64,000 nt of DNA from Methanocella_A sp963769045 (GCA_963769045.1 CAVYKK010000021.1:1-64000), one strand, 5' to 3'. Counted from the first letter of the stretch, positions 1 to 9,656 are shown. The notes: generated by a model from the letters alone, not told the origin. A program made the numbers and translations.

Positions 1-80
1 TGTCGGCAGGTGATCGGAGCATCGGTCAGGCATAAGAGGATGAAAGACTGGCAGGGCATCTTCGCAGGCCGGACGGGCGC

Positions 81-95
81 TCGCGCGCGTTCGCG
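81..95. repeat. alternating CG tract (intergenic)
   Basis: Bases 81-95 read tcgcgcgcgttcgcg. This is one of nine intergenic alternating C/G tracts in the window, most followed by an acgcc-like tail. Positions 1-235 otherwise show no convincing gene; the only open frames there overlap the surface-protein gene downstream. Confidence 0.5.
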
Positions 96-235
96 TAGGT
101 CGGCGGGCTTTGCAGTCGCCGATTCTTAAACGTTTTTCATGAGAGCGTCAGGAGAAGACGCCTTGATGCCTTCTCCTGGTCCACTTAGCGAGCTTAAAAA
201 AAGGAAGCGGAGGTGCCCGTCACCGGGCGCCTCAT

Positions 236-1433
236 TTACAGGTGCTTCTTCGCTTTTCGCTGGCGGAGCACGTATACGGTGCCCATGATGGCGACCAGCG
301 CGATCACTAACGCGCCGATGATGCCGAAGATCATTGTCGATCCGACCTGTGCGCCCTGTGTAGCGGTTTCAGCGGCTGACAGCGGCAGCCCCTCAATGGC
401 GACGAGCGCGAACTGGGAGAGGCCGTGTGGCGAGAATGCCCGGAAGACCATCATGTCGCCTTCCGTGCCGGCGAACGTCGTTTCGAGAGCCTCGGCGTAG
501 CCGTTGCTGTAGCGGAAGACCTGGACGCTGGCGATGCCGCCATGGGCGTCTACCCATGCTCTGGAGACCTTCATGGTGATCGTGGCGCTGGCGATGTCCG
601 CGCCGTTCGTCAGGTCGGGGTGGTCGACGACGAGCACGCAGGCGATGTCAGTAATGTCTTCGCTGCCTTTAGCGGCGGCCAGCATGAACTGGCTTTCCAC
701 TGCCGGGTCCGGCGTTTCGGTCACGTACATGTCGAGGAAAGAGTTCTCTGGCGCATGGGTCAGGTTCACGTCTACAGAGCCCGTGACCGACGTACCTCCG
801 ATATTGCCGTTGACATTGCCGCTCTGGAACGAGACGTTCCCGTCGCTCCTCTGCTGGACGTTGGCCTGGTTGATGTCGAAGCGCGTCTCCTCTGGCACAG
901 GCATGGGCGACGGTGTCGACGCTGCCTGGCCGGAAGGCACAGGGGCTAACGATCTGGACGGTGTAGTACTCGGTGGGGCTGTTCCTCGTGTACTTGACAC
1001 CCATGTATTCTACCTCGAGCGTAGCTATGATCTTGAGCAGGTATGTCCCTGGCTCAGCATCGGCCGGCACAGTAATAGACGTCGTGCCGGTTGTGGCGGG
1101 TATGTTGCCGGTCGCTATGTTGATGTTCTGGCTGATCGTCTCGGTCTTCGAGGCCTTTTCTTCGCCTGACTTATACAGGTAAGTATAGGTCGTGACCTTG
1201 ACGGGGAAGTCGTTGATCGTCGGGCCTGAGTATGTGCCCGACGCTGTCGCGCTGATCTGGATGGTCTGTCCGGGCGTTGCCGTGATGACCCTGGACGAGT
1301 CTGCGGCCGGAGCGGTGGTAATTGAGTAGGTGCCGCTTACGGATGGCATTAGCTGAGCTGATGCAGGTGCTGTGAATGATAGTAACAAGAATAGTATTAA
1401 CAACGGCACTGTTAGCTTGCGCTTCATAAACAT
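236..1433 (-). CDS. Secreted surface protein with PGF-pre-PGF-like domain and C-terminal membrane anchor (one frame break)
   Basis: A cell-surface protein of about 398 residues once one extra base near 945 is removed. The first frame (1433 to about 945) starts MFMKRKLTV and has a signal peptide ending near ASAQ, then a Ser/Thr-rich beta domain. The second frame continues with VPSGQAASTPSPMP and a domain whose W...VQVFRYSNGYAEALET...SPHGLSQFAL pattern resembles the PGF-pre-PGF domain of archaeal S-layer-associated proteins. It ends in a hydrophobic segment and the basic tail RQRKAKKHL. The corrected length is exactly 399 codons including stop, which supports a sequencing insertion over decay. 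No PGF sorting tripeptide is obvious, so anchoring is probably by the C-terminal helix. The ligand or role is unknown. Confidence 0.7.
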
Positions 1434-1553
1434 ACATTTATTTGGTTTAATTAAAAAAGCTTTGGATTTCAGGAATATAATTAGAAAATAGTACAGGATT
1501 ATGGATAATTTGTCTAAACATCATATAATAGCTTCAAAAAAGGATAAATGTCA

Positions 1554-2447
1554 CTAAATATGGCTGTTACGCAGGTAGAGCAGCCAGAAGTCCTTCAGGT
1601 CGGCATAGGCATTTCCCAGCTCAAGGTCGGCCTGCCGGATCTGCCCGTATCCTTCGTTGAAGCCGCTGTCCGCATTCGCTTCGGTGGAGATGCTTTCGAA
1701 CGTGGCGCGTGCCGCTTCGGCGTACTGGCTGGCGGCATCTACATGCGCGTCATAGCCGGCCAGGCTGCGCTCAAGGGCATCTATGTCGTTGCCACTGGCG
1801 CTCAGCCCGGAAATCTTCCCGGCCGCGATGGCCGAGACGCTCTGCGCCGTAGCGATGCGTTCGTCGAGCTGGTCACAGGCCATGACTCCTGCATCCTTTT
1901 TCATGTTGACCTTGATCATGCTGGTCTGCTGATTGGCTTCGTCCGCCAGGGCATTGACAGTCTCCAGGTCGCCTGCGGCCTGGATATCAGTGTCGTGCTG
2001 ACGATACCAGGCGATGTTATTATCGGCAATGGCAATGATCGCGACTTTTTCCTCGGTGCCCAGGCTGCTCCGGGCAATTTGTTTCTTGTACAGCTCCAGC
2101 TGGCGAATGACCAGGCTGATCTTCAGGCTGGCAGTCTTCTTTGCCAGCGTAAGTCGGGCATTATCGACGACTGTACCCTTGTCCGCCTTTACGGTCGCCA
2201 TCAGGTTGTGGAGCGTCGGTACGGGCGGCGCGTTGATCTTACCCAGCTTCAGCTGTCCGGGGGGGACATGCGTTGCGGACGTGGCGTTCTTGTCCTTGCC
2301 GGCATGCTGTGTGACGTCACCCGACGGTACGATGGTCGGCTGGGCCTTCGCCGGCTGGCTTGCCAGCGCCGTCGATGTGACGGCCATGATCAATGCGATG
2401 ACGATGAGGATAGAAATTCCTGTTTTTGTGATGTTATACCGGGACAT
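1554..2447 (-). CDS. Secreted helical protein of unknown function
   Basis: A 297-residue protein. Residues 1-30 form a clear signal peptide or anchor (MSRYNITKTG followed by a hydrophobic run to ALASQPAKA). The rest is Ala-, Asp- and Gln-rich and predicted largely helical, with long amphipathic stretches that could be coiled coil, and has almost no cysteine. I recognise no family. It lies on the same strand as the preceding surface protein and diverges from the membrane winged-helix gene that follows. The location outside the cytoplasm is inferred from the signal peptide only. Confidence 0.6.
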   Translation of the reverse strand: MSRYNITKTGISILIVIALIMAVTSTALASQPAKAQPTIVPSGDVTQHAGKDKNATSATHVPPGQLKLGKINAPPVPTLHNLMATVKADKGTVVDNARLTLAKKTASLKISLVIRQLELYKKQIARSSLGTEEKVAIIAIADNNIAWYRQHDTDIQAAGDLETVNALADEANQQTSMIKVNMKKDAGVMACDQLDERIATAQSVSAIAAGKISGLSASGNDIDALERSLAGYDAHVDAASQYAEAARATFESISTEANADSGFNEGYGQIRQADLELGNAYADLKDFWLLYLRNSHI

Positions 2448-2632
2448 TGCGACCAGGCTCCACCTGCTATAGCTACCTGTAGTGCTGCCGAATATATAAT
2501 GATACTTTCCCGACCGATGTCATGACAGGTAATAACGATGGAAAATTTGACTCTGCTGGCTTAATAAAACTTTATCCGCACCGGATTCGCTTTAAAAAAG
2601 TATTTATGCGTTTAGGCTTATTATCCAAGTAT

Positions 2633-3617
2633 ATGTCAGGGTTGAGGATTTTGGCCACGGCAGACCGTATTCCCCGCCTTGTTGCACCGCTGGCAGTGTT
2701 TGTTTTTTGCCTCCTTGTACTCTTGCCGGTCAGCGCCGCCGCCGAGAGTTCGGTACATGGCAACGTGTACGACTGGTCTACTTTTAACACGGTTAACAAC
2801 GCGATTGTAAAAGTATATTCATTGCCGGACATGTCCCTGATCAATCAGATGGTGACCGGTTCGGACGGCTACCGGTTCAGCCTGCTCGCAGGGAACATAT
2901 ATGATTATGGCCAGCAGCGGGACGCCCGGCACACCGGACGAGATCACTGCCATCGAGAACGTCACTGTGCCTGCCACCGGCGAACGCATCATCGACCTTG
3001 TCCTGTTCCCCCGGGATAACATAGACGACCTGTCCGGGTATGTCGAGGATAACGCCACAGCGACCCCGTCCCCCACCGAAAGCCCGACGGCCAGCCCTGT
3101 CCCTACGCCGCAGCCCGGCAGAGGGGATTGGGCACCATACATGGGCGCGGGTGCCATTTTACTGGCGATCATCGCTATAGCGGCAGGCCTCCTGTTCCTG
3201 CGGTATTTTAAGCCTAAACCGCCAGCCAGGCCGCCCCCCGCGAAAGAAGAGCCGGTAGCGCAACCGCATCAGGAAATACAGCCCGCTTCGTCCCCTGAAG
3301 AGCAGAAACAGGAGCCGCCGGAACAATCATCGCAAATGCAGGCACAGCAGCCGTCGCAACAGCCGCAGCCGACGACATGGGATCTGCTGCTGCCGCAGGA
3401 CTGCCGCGAGGTGCTGGCCATCATGGAGAAGAACGGCGGCCGCATCACCCAGCTCGACCTCCGGAAGGCGTTACCGTACTCCGAGGCCAAGGTCAGCCTC
3501 ATCGTCTCTGACCTGGAGAGCCGCGGCCTGGTCAAGAAGATCAAGAAAGGCCGGGGCAATGTACTCATCATGAACCGGCCGGGACAGCCTGACGAAAAGA
3601 AGGGCAGTAGCGAATAG
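2633..3617 (+). CDS. Membrane-anchored protein with extracellular Ig-like domain and cytoplasmic winged helix (one frame break)
   Basis: A likely transmembrane one-component regulator of about 327 residues. From M at 2633 the first part is a signal/anchor segment ending near VSAAAES, then a carboxypeptidase-regulatory/Ig-like domain (VHGNVYDWS...NAIVKVYSLPD...GYRFSLLAGNY). A one-base insertion near 2896 breaks the frame. The second frame continues TIENVTVP-like beta strands, a Pro/Thr linker, a transmembrane helix (about 3139-3210), a Pro/Gln-rich cytoplasmic linker, and a MarR-like winged helix (DCREVLAIMEKNGGRITQLD...LIVSDLESRGLVKKIKKGRG). Corrected length is 328 codons. A TATA-like ctttaaaaaagt near 2590 supports the 2633 start over the longer 2522 frame. 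Topology (outside sensor, inside DNA binding) is inferred. Confidence 0.7.
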
Positions 3618-3660
3618 AACAAATTTTTTCTCATTCTGCGCGTAGCTGTACTCCATGAGC

Positions 3661-4020
3661 AGTTAAAAAGCCGCAGAGATCGCAGAGGGACGCAGAGAAC
3701 GCATTTCCTTGTTAAACATGGCTAAACGAAAAATCTCTAATAAACTGCATCCCGTGAAAATTTTCTTAGTTCAGGCATGCGACTACTGTCAGGCCCGCCA
3801 GGGGCGCCAAGGGCCAAGTTCGCCAAGACTATTAAATATATAGGGATCAAATTCACCCCTGACACGTTCCTGGCGCCCCTGGCTCTTGGCGCCCCTGGCG
3901 GGCCTGACAGTAGTCGCATTGCATGTGCAAGGCTGGATTTTCAATAGCCTTTGCATGAAAATAGCCATTTCTCATCAAAGAGTTCTCTGCGACCCTCTGC
4001 GATCTCTGCGGCCTTTAACT
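3661..4020. repeat. Nested inverted repeat built from short words
   Basis: The outer arms 3661-3700 and 3982-4020 are near-perfect inverted copies of a cgcagagatcgcagagg word array. Inside lies a second inverted repeat, 3776-3830 against 3868-3925, made of gccaagg/gccagg words and ending in gactactgtcagg. The two arrays are different word families, so one hairpin is inserted in or formed within the other. There is no gene in 3618-4082. Confidence 0.85.
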
Positions 4021-4082
4021 GTCCCTCGTGTTCCAGATCGCAAGCACAGCAAAGGCAGGGTACCCGGCTTGAAGAAAATATT

Positions 4083-6848
4083 CTATCGCTTTTCGCTGTG
4101 ACCGATGTAGATGCCCGTATAGCATTTTGTAAGGGACAATAAAAAAAGACATGGGGGCAAATGCCCCCGGTTTAGAGCTTTGATCTCTTCTTCCATCTCG
4201 GGCTTGTTCTTCTTCTGCCCGGGCATCCACCAGTTCCATTTGCCCATGAGGCACATAATGGAGGGCACCACGAACAGCAGCATCACGATCGCGTTGATCA
4301 TGATGCCGAAGAACAGGACGAAGCCCATCTGTTGCATCATCTGCATCTTGGACAGCATCAGCGTGCTGAAGGCGCCGCCCATGATCAGGGCGCAGATGGC
4401 GATGATCGTGCCCGTCGACTTGACGGCCTTCTTGATGGCCTCCCGGTCGGTCGCGCCCTTGAGCTTTTCCTCGCGGATGCGCGACACCAGGAAGATGTCG
4501 TAGTCTACGCCCGTGCCCATCAATGCGCAGAAGAGCATCATCGGCAGCATGAAGATGATTACCTCGTTCTGCCAGTACTGGAAGATCAGGATGAACGCGG
4601 CTACCGTAACCAGAATGCTCACCGACAGCGACAGGATCATCCGCAGCGGCAGGAGGATAGACCTCAGCAGCGCGAACAGGATGATCAATATGCCGATGAC
4701 GACGACTGGCAGTACGATGTAGAACCCGTTCATCATGGCCGACTCCACGTCGTGCATCATTGCCGACGCGCCACCTACGTGGACCTCAGTGCCCTGTCCG
4801 GCACCGTTTGTATATTCATCGAGGGTCGAACGCATGTTGTCAATGGCTTTGTACGCTTCGTTGGCGTACGGGGAGCCGGTGAACGATGCGTAGATGATCG
4901 TTGTGCGGTTGTCCTGGCCGACGGACGACTTCAGGTTGGCCATGAATGTCGCCTGCTCGGCGGCCGGGAGCACGGCAAGGTTACTGCAGTCGATCGCCGT
5001 GCCCGAGGGGCAGGTGATCGAGTACACCTTGTCCACGCCGTTGATCTTCGCGATATCTGCCGTGATCGTATCTATGCGACCCAGGGCGTCCGCCGACGGC
5101 GCCCCCGAAGCATCGTAGATGCTTACAGGCAGCGTGACCGTGACCATTGCACGGCTCATTGTGCCGCTGCCCATCGTGTCTGCCATCAGGGTGTAGCCGA
5201 CCTTGCTCTCGACGCCCGACGGCAGCATCGACACGGTATCCATGCCCGTGTTCATCTGTGTGGCGTAGTAGGCCGACGGTATGGCGATCAGCACGGTTAG
5301 CACGACAATCACTTTCGCATGCTTCAGGCTGAACTTCGTCACGCTTTCCCACATGCCGGTCAGCGAGAACCGTGGCTTGCTGTTGAACAGCTTGTTGGGC
5401 CAGAACATCCGGTCGCCGACGAGCGTCAGTACTGCCGGGATCAGCGTGAGTCCGGTCAGCATGGATATGATAATGCCGAGGGAGACGCCAATAGCCATGG
5501 ACATGAACATTGCCTGGCCCGAGAGCGCCAGCGCTCCGAAGCCCAGTGCAGCGGTGAGGCCGCTCGAGGCAATACTCTTGCCTGCGTGCTCGACCATTGC
5601 GGTCACGGCGCTCTTCACGTCGCTGCCGTTCTTCCGCTCTTCCGAGTAACGGGACAGCATGAACACACAGTAGTCGATACCCGCGCCCATCATCAGCACG
5701 ATCATGAAGGTCTCGACAATGTAGTAGAGGTCCAGGAAGTAGCTGACGATAGTGACGGCGCCCATGGTGGCTACGATGGCGACGCCGATCGCCGCGAGGG
5801 GCACGAACGGGGTCAGAATCGATCTGAAGTACAGGAACAGGAGCACCAGCACGACGAGAATCGTATACATGTCGATGTTGCTCATGTCGTTCATCGACGC
5901 GCTTTCGGTGTCCTCGCTCATTGCCGCCGAGCCGGTAACGTAGGCGTTGAGGCCATCGTACCCGCCTGCGGCCTTGACCTGCGAAATCTGGCTGCGCAGT
6001 TCCTTGACGTCGTCCGACACGACACCCGAATCCTTGATCGGATCGGCGTCCAGTGTCACGACATACAACGTCACGTTGCCCTTGGCCAGGCTTCCGGTAA
6101 CGTCGGCCGGCAATAAGGCAGGATTGTCGTAGTCATGGGTGGCTGCCCACCGGGAAGCGACTGCCATCAACTGCGTGTCAGACAGGTTCCGGTCGAGGCT
6201 CAGCAGGTATGTGAAATATGAGCCGTCGCCGGTCAGGTTCATGCTCTGCATTACCCCTTTGACGATAGACGCTTTTATGAAATCGGTGCCAGCGCTTCCG
6301 GACGGGAGGACGCCGCTGCCCGGCATGGCGCCTCCGGTGAGGCCGCCGGATACGGTAACGTTATTTCCCGACGCGTTAGTGGCGTTAGCCGTCGCGTTAG
6401 CCTGGGCCGCTGCCGCTGCCGCCGCTTGCGTCAGCGCACCGTCGTAGGCCGCGTACATGCTCTTGTATAGCGTCGGTGTCATAGCGGCGAGCGCCATCTG
6501 CTGCGCGCTGTAGACTGAAGCCGTGCCCGTCAGGTTTAGCATGGACGGGTCTTTAGAAAGCGCGGCGTCCAGGCCGTTGACGAAACCCATGGTCGCCGTG
6601 CGGTTATCCGACTGGATGACCGCGATCAATTGCACCTGCGAGGACTCTGAGGCCTGCGGGAACTGCTGGGCGTAAATATCCTGTGCCTTCTGGGAATCCG
6701 TGTCCTTCGGCATGAAACTCGTTGCGTCGTACTGTAGACGATCGGACAGATTCAACGCCAGGGGTGCCATTACAATGAGAATGATCGCCCATATTGCGAT
6801 GATGACCCAGGGCTTCCGGGTGATAAACTGACCTAATTCTTTAAACAT
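4083..6848 (-). CDS. MMPL/RND superfamily exporter
   Basis: A 921-residue membrane transporter of the MMPL (RND) class, which exports lipids, drugs or other hydrophobic molecules using ion gradients. There are two similar halves. Each has one N-terminal helix (first at residues about 13-32), a large extracytoplasmic loop, and a block of five helices with the sterol-sensing-like core (first half VLMMGAGIDYCVFMLSRYSEERKNG, second half ALMGTGVDYDIFLVSRIREEK; the GxDY motif is the proton-relay region). A third of loop one is Ala/Asn-rich. The last ~30 residues run through a terminator-like hairpin; removing one base near 4175 would create a TAA right after EEIKA. The gene follows a MarR gene on the same strand, so regulation by that repressor is likely. 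Substrate unknown. Confidence 0.88.
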   Translation of the reverse strand: MFKELGQFITRKPWVIIAIWAIILIVMAPLALNLSDRLQYDATSFMPKDTDSQKAQDIYAQQFPQASESSQVQLIAVIQSDNRTATMGFVNGLDAALSKDPSMLNLTGTASVYSAQQMALAAMTPTLYKSMYAAYDGALTQAAAAAAAQANATANATNASGNNVTVSGGLTGGAMPGSGVLPSGSAGTDFIKASIVKGVMQSMNLTGDGSYFTYLLSLDRNLSDTQLMAVASRWAATHDYDNPALLPADVTGSLAKGNVTLYVVTLDADPIKDSGVVSDDVKELRSQISQVKAAGGYDGLNAYVTGSAAMSEDTESASMNDMSNIDMYTILVVLVLLFLYFRSILTPFVPLAAIGVAIVATMGAVTIVSYFLDLYYIVETFMIVLMMGAGIDYCVFMLSRYSEERKNGSDVKSAVTAMVEHAGKSIASSGLTAALGFGALALSGQAMFMSMAIGVSLGIIISMLTGLTLIPAVLTLVGDRMFWPNKLFNSKPRFSLTGMWESVTKFSLKHAKVIVVLTVLIAIPSAYYATQMNTGMDTVSMLPSGVESKVGYTLMADTMGSGTMSRAMVTVTLPVSIYDASGAPSADALGRIDTITADIAKINGVDKVYSITCPSGTAIDCSNLAVLPAAEQATFMANLKSSVGQDNRTTIIYASFTGSPYANEAYKAIDNMRSTLDEYTNGAGQGTEVHVGGASAMMHDVESAMMNGFYIVLPVVVIGILIILFALLRSILLPLRMILSLSVSILVTVAAFILIFQYWQNEVIIFMLPMMLFCALMGTGVDYDIFLVSRIREEKLKGATDREAIKKAVKSTGTIIAICALIMGGAFSTLMLSKMQMMQQMGFVLFFGIMINAIVMLLFVVPSIMCLMGKWNWWMPGQKKNKPEMEEEIKALNRGHLPPCLFLLSLTKCYTGIYIGHSEKR
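4141..4170 (-). terminator. Hairpin plus T-run at the 3' end of the MMPL gene
   Basis: On the minus strand ccgggggcatttgccccc is followed by atgtcttttttt. The stem is 4153-4168 and the T-run is at 4141-4147. It sits inside the last ~30 codons of the open frame, which suggests the true stop lies just before it. Confidence 0.6.
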
Positions 6849-6959
6849 ATTTTTTCACCTGGCATTTTATCAATACCAGCATGCTAACGACTGCCATACG
6901 CAGTTGGTCGCCACATCAGGTTAAATCGGCGTGTACAGCAGTCTTTCCGGTAAGCGCGC

Positions 6960-7020
6960 AGATTATAGTAAGTGCGCTTACTGTGCCAGCATAAAACGAG
7001 TACTTACTATAAATATTTTG
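6960..7020 (-). promoter_or_regulatory. MarR-type operator and promoter ahead of the MMPL exporter
   Basis: Bases 6967-6982 read agtaagtgcgcttact, a palindrome with 6-bp arms. A half-like site, agtacttact, is at 6999-7008. On the minus strand an AT-rich TATA-like element (complement of 7005-7019, aaatatttatag) would place the transcription start close to 6985, so a repressor on the palindrome would block initiation. A related gtaagcgc half-site is at 6950-6958. Confidence 0.65.
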
Positions 7021-7058
7021 GCTATATGGAATTTAAATCAATAATGATTATAGATAGA

Positions 7059-7553
7059 TTACTTCAACTTTTTAAGCAGCCTGAGGAATACTTCCCGCTC
7101 ATCGCCGAGCGGCGAAAAGAACTTATCGTCGAACTCCGCGGCGTGTTGCACCGCGCGTTCCACCACAGCCAGCCCCTTTTTGGTTACGATGAGCGATTTT
7201 GCACGTTTGTCACGCGGGTGGCTGACCCGGATTATGTAACCTTTCTTCTCCAGGGTCCGCACGACTTCTGACACCATCATTTTGTCCGCGTCGAGAAGAT
7301 TGGCAATGTCCATCTGGGTGATGACCCTTTCGTTCTTTGTCAATAACATCAGGCTTGCCAGCATCTTGAACTGTGTGTTGGTCAGGTCGAAATCGCCGAC
7401 AATATCCTGTAAGCTCTTTTCCCACAAGTGCATGACCAGATTCAGGTAAAAGCTCGGGCTATCGATCAGTTTCTGAACGGCCGGAGAAAATGATTCCCAG
7501 TCGATCTCTCGGGCAGTGCAAGACAATAATTCCTTGTCCAGTCCCTTATCCAT
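7059..7553 (-). CDS. MarR family transcriptional regulator
   Basis: A 164-residue protein with the MarR winged helix. Residues about 65-125 contain the recognition helix region (TQMDIANLLDADKMMVSEVVRTLEKKGYI) and the wing RVSHPRDKRAKSLIVTKKG with the family's DxRxK signature. The flanking N- and C-terminal helices form the dimer interface. It lies about 210 bases upstream of the MMPL exporter on the same strand, the classic arrangement of a repressor with its efflux pump. The intervening palindrome (6967-6982) is the likely target. Its own upstream region has tgaca...tgtca arms near 7572-7593, which might allow autoregulation. The ligand is not predictable. Confidence 0.9.
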   Translation of the reverse strand: MDKGLDKELLSCTAREIDWESFSPAVQKLIDSPSFYLNLVMHLWEKSLQDIVGDFDLTNTQFKMLASLMLLTKNERVITQMDIANLLDADKMMVSEVVRTLEKKGYIIRVSHPRDKRAKSLIVTKKGLAVVERAVQHAAEFDDKFFSPLGDEREVFLRLLKKLK

Positions 7554-7722
7554 ACACAGGTAGATAAGCGTGACATGTTAAAAATTTTGTCATTCAGACG
7601 GTAAATGTCAAATACTGGGAATTATGGTCCCATCGTAAAATTAATAAGCCGGCTCTGCTAATCCAGACAGATACTTAGCGATACCGCTGCAAACGCATGG
7701 ATACTGTACAGGAGAGCATCCG

Positions 7723-8751
7723 ATGGCCTTAAAAACCGACATTTACAGGAAGCTGCATGCGCTCAAGAGCCTGCCCGAAAATGCTTTCTATCTCGGCGCC
7801 ATCGCTTTGTTCGTACTCGTTATCCTGGCGATGCTATATGCATCATCGCTCTTTATGCATAATGAATCGACGATATATGATACGGGCCGGTTCTTCGCCA
7901 TGGCGAAGGTCATCGTCAGCGGCGCGACCCCTTATCTGGACTACCAGGACCCGAAGCCCCCACTCATCTTCTTCACGCTGACCATCCCGGTACTGCTGGG
8001 GCAGCAATTTTTTGGCGGTTTGCTGCTGATCGGCATGTGTAACCTGATAAGCGCTTTAGTGATCATGCAGATCGGCCGGAAACTGTACGGACGCTTTGCC
8101 GGCCTGGTCGCGGGGCTGCTGTTCCTTGTGAACATAGGCTGGGCGCAGGGCTATTTCGTGATGACGGAACCTTTCACGGTCCTGTTCATCGTGCTTGCTA
8201 CTTACTTCGCGCTGTTCTCGGAGAAAAGGCATTACCTGGTGGCTGGCCTCTGCGCGGGCATCGCCATCGGCTTCAAGCAATATGCCCTCATAACAGTGCC
8301 ATTGTTGCTTCTCGCCCTGTATCTCGACAAAGAGACCAGGAAGATGCCGGCGTTCCTCGCAGGCGTCGGTATCCCGATGCTTGTCATTTTCGGGTCTATC
8401 TTCTTCGTCTATGGCGTGCAGGCTATGGACGCTTCGCTGTACTGGAGCTTCGGCGTGGCCGGCCATTATATAGCGAGAAACAAGGTGGACCCAGTGATCA
8501 GCACGGGGACGGATACCTTCGAGCTGGCGCTGAATGTCATAATAGCCGTGGTCATATCCGCTTCGCTGTATCTGGGGTATAACAAGTTCATGAAAAACCG
8601 GAAGCCGGACACCGTGGAGACATATTTCCTGCTCTCGGCGGTCGGTTTCTCGCTCACGCTCCTCGTCCGGCAATACCTGCACTACTGGGCGCTGGCGCTG
8701 CCGTTCCTGGCTATCCTGTGGGCGGGATGGCTGCTCAAGAAAGACCGCTGA
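7723..8751 (+). CDS. GT-C fold membrane glycosyltransferase (GT39/ArnT-like)
   Basis: A 342-residue integral membrane protein with 8-10 predicted helices. The first extracytoplasmic loop carries YDTGRFF...GATPYLDYQDPKPPLIFF; an acidic residue followed by KPPL is typical of dolichol/undecaprenyl-phosphate-sugar dependent GT39 enzymes. The family transfers a sugar from a polyprenyl-phosphate carrier to protein or lipid on the outer face of the membrane. It is shorter than full-length ArnT/PMT proteins and lacks a large C-terminal domain. Start at 7723; the next gene, dphB, begins about 110 bases after its stop. Acceptor unknown. Confidence 0.7.
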   Translation: MALKTDIYRKLHALKSLPENAFYLGAIALFVLVILAMLYASSLFMHNESTIYDTGRFFAMAKVIVSGATPYLDYQDPKPPLIFFTLTIPVLLGQQFFGGLLLIGMCNLISALVIMQIGRKLYGRFAGLVAGLLFLVNIGWAQGYFVMTEPFTVLFIVLATYFALFSEKRHYLVAGLCAGIAIGFKQYALITVPLLLLALYLDKETRKMPAFLAGVGIPMLVIFGSIFFVYGVQAMDASLYWSFGVAGHYIARNKVDPVISTGTDTFELALNVIIAVVISASLYLGYNKFMKNRKPDTVETYFLLSAVGFSLTLLVRQYLHYWALALPFLAILWAGWLLKKDR

Positions 8752-8861
8752 TGCCTGTTAAGCTGGCTATTTCAAAGGCTCCTGGCGAAACGCACTGCCG
8801 TCCTCGATGTCAACGCAATAATAATATACAGCCTGGGCCTATTCGGGAATGGTGCCATAGC

Positions 8862-9626
8862 ATGCTGACTTTTATCGGGCTGGGACTCTGGGACGAGACG
8901 GACGTCTCGCTCAAAGGCCTCGAAGCGATCAGGGACGCGGACGTAGTCTATGCGGAGTTTTATACTTCGAGGCTGATGGGCTCCTCGATCGAGAAGATGG
9001 AGGCGCTGTACGGCCAGAAGGTCAACGTCCTCGTACGGGAAGACGTCGAGCAGCATCCGAAAGATAACGTCCTGAAGGATGCCGTTGACAAAAAGGTCGT
9101 CTTCCTGACCGGCGGCGATGCCATGGTGGCGACCACGCATGTCGATCTGCGGCTTCGCGCAAAGCAGATGGGCATCGAGACGCGCATTATCAATGGCCCG
9201 TCCATCCAGTCGGCGGTCTGCGGACTGACCGGGCTGCAGAGCTACAGGTTCGGCAAGGCGGCCACGATCGCGTTCCCCTACAAGGGTAACATATCCGAGA
9301 CGCCTTACGACACGGTGAAGATGAATAAAAAGAACGGGCTGCACACCCTGCTGTTCCTTGACATCGACCGGGAGAAGGGCTTCATGACAATCAACGAGGG
9401 GATAGACCTGTTGCTTGCCGTGGAAAGCCGCCGGAAGGAAAACGTGATCGACGACTCGTTGTGCGTGGGCATTGCCCGGGCAGGGTCGCCGGGCCCCTGC
9501 ATAAAGGCGGGGAAGACAGGGGCCCTGAAGTCCTTCGACTTCGGCAGACCGTTACACATTATGGTGATCCCCGCCGATCTGCACTTCCTCGAGGAAGAGG
9601 CACTGCAGGCTTTTACAGGCTTATAA
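8862..9626 (+). CDS. dphB: Diphthine synthase
   Basis: A SAM-dependent methyltransferase that converts the 3-amino-3-carboxypropyl-histidine of translation elongation factor 2 into diphthine in the cytoplasm. The 254-residue protein starts MLTFIGLGLWDETDVSLKG, the conserved N-terminus of archaeal DphB; an upstream in-frame extension to 8718 has no family counterpart. Later motifs include VVFLTGGDAMVATTHVDLRL (the SAM-binding GGD loop), IINGPSIQSAVCGLTGLQ and KFGKAAT-like YRFGKAATIAFP. This length is usual for the family. It is a universal archaeal/eukaryotic housekeeping gene. Confidence 0.95.
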   Translation: MLTFIGLGLWDETDVSLKGLEAIRDADVVYAEFYTSRLMGSSIEKMEALYGQKVNVLVREDVEQHPKDNVLKDAVDKKVVFLTGGDAMVATTHVDLRLRAKQMGIETRIINGPSIQSAVCGLTGLQSYRFGKAATIAFPYKGNISETPYDTVKMNKKNGLHTLLFLDIDREKGFMTINEGIDLLLAVESRRKENVIDDSLCVGIARAGSPGPCIKAGKTGALKSFDFGRPLHIMVIPADLHFLEEEALQAFTGL

Positions 9627-9656
9627 AAGCCTGTCTGCAGGCCTGTAAAGGCCTGC
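9615..9656. terminator. Two consecutive hairpins after dphB
   Basis: acaggcttataaaagcctgt (9615-9634) and gcaggcctgtaaaggcctgc (9637-9656) are back-to-back 8-bp-arm palindromes. The first overlaps the dphB stop codon. They lie between convergent genes, so a bidirectional terminator is plausible, although no long T-run follows. Confidence 0.5.

Noticed and set aside
8718..8861. Longer start for dphB
   Set aside because: The upstream extension has no match to DphB; MLTFIGLGL at 8862 is the family N-terminus.
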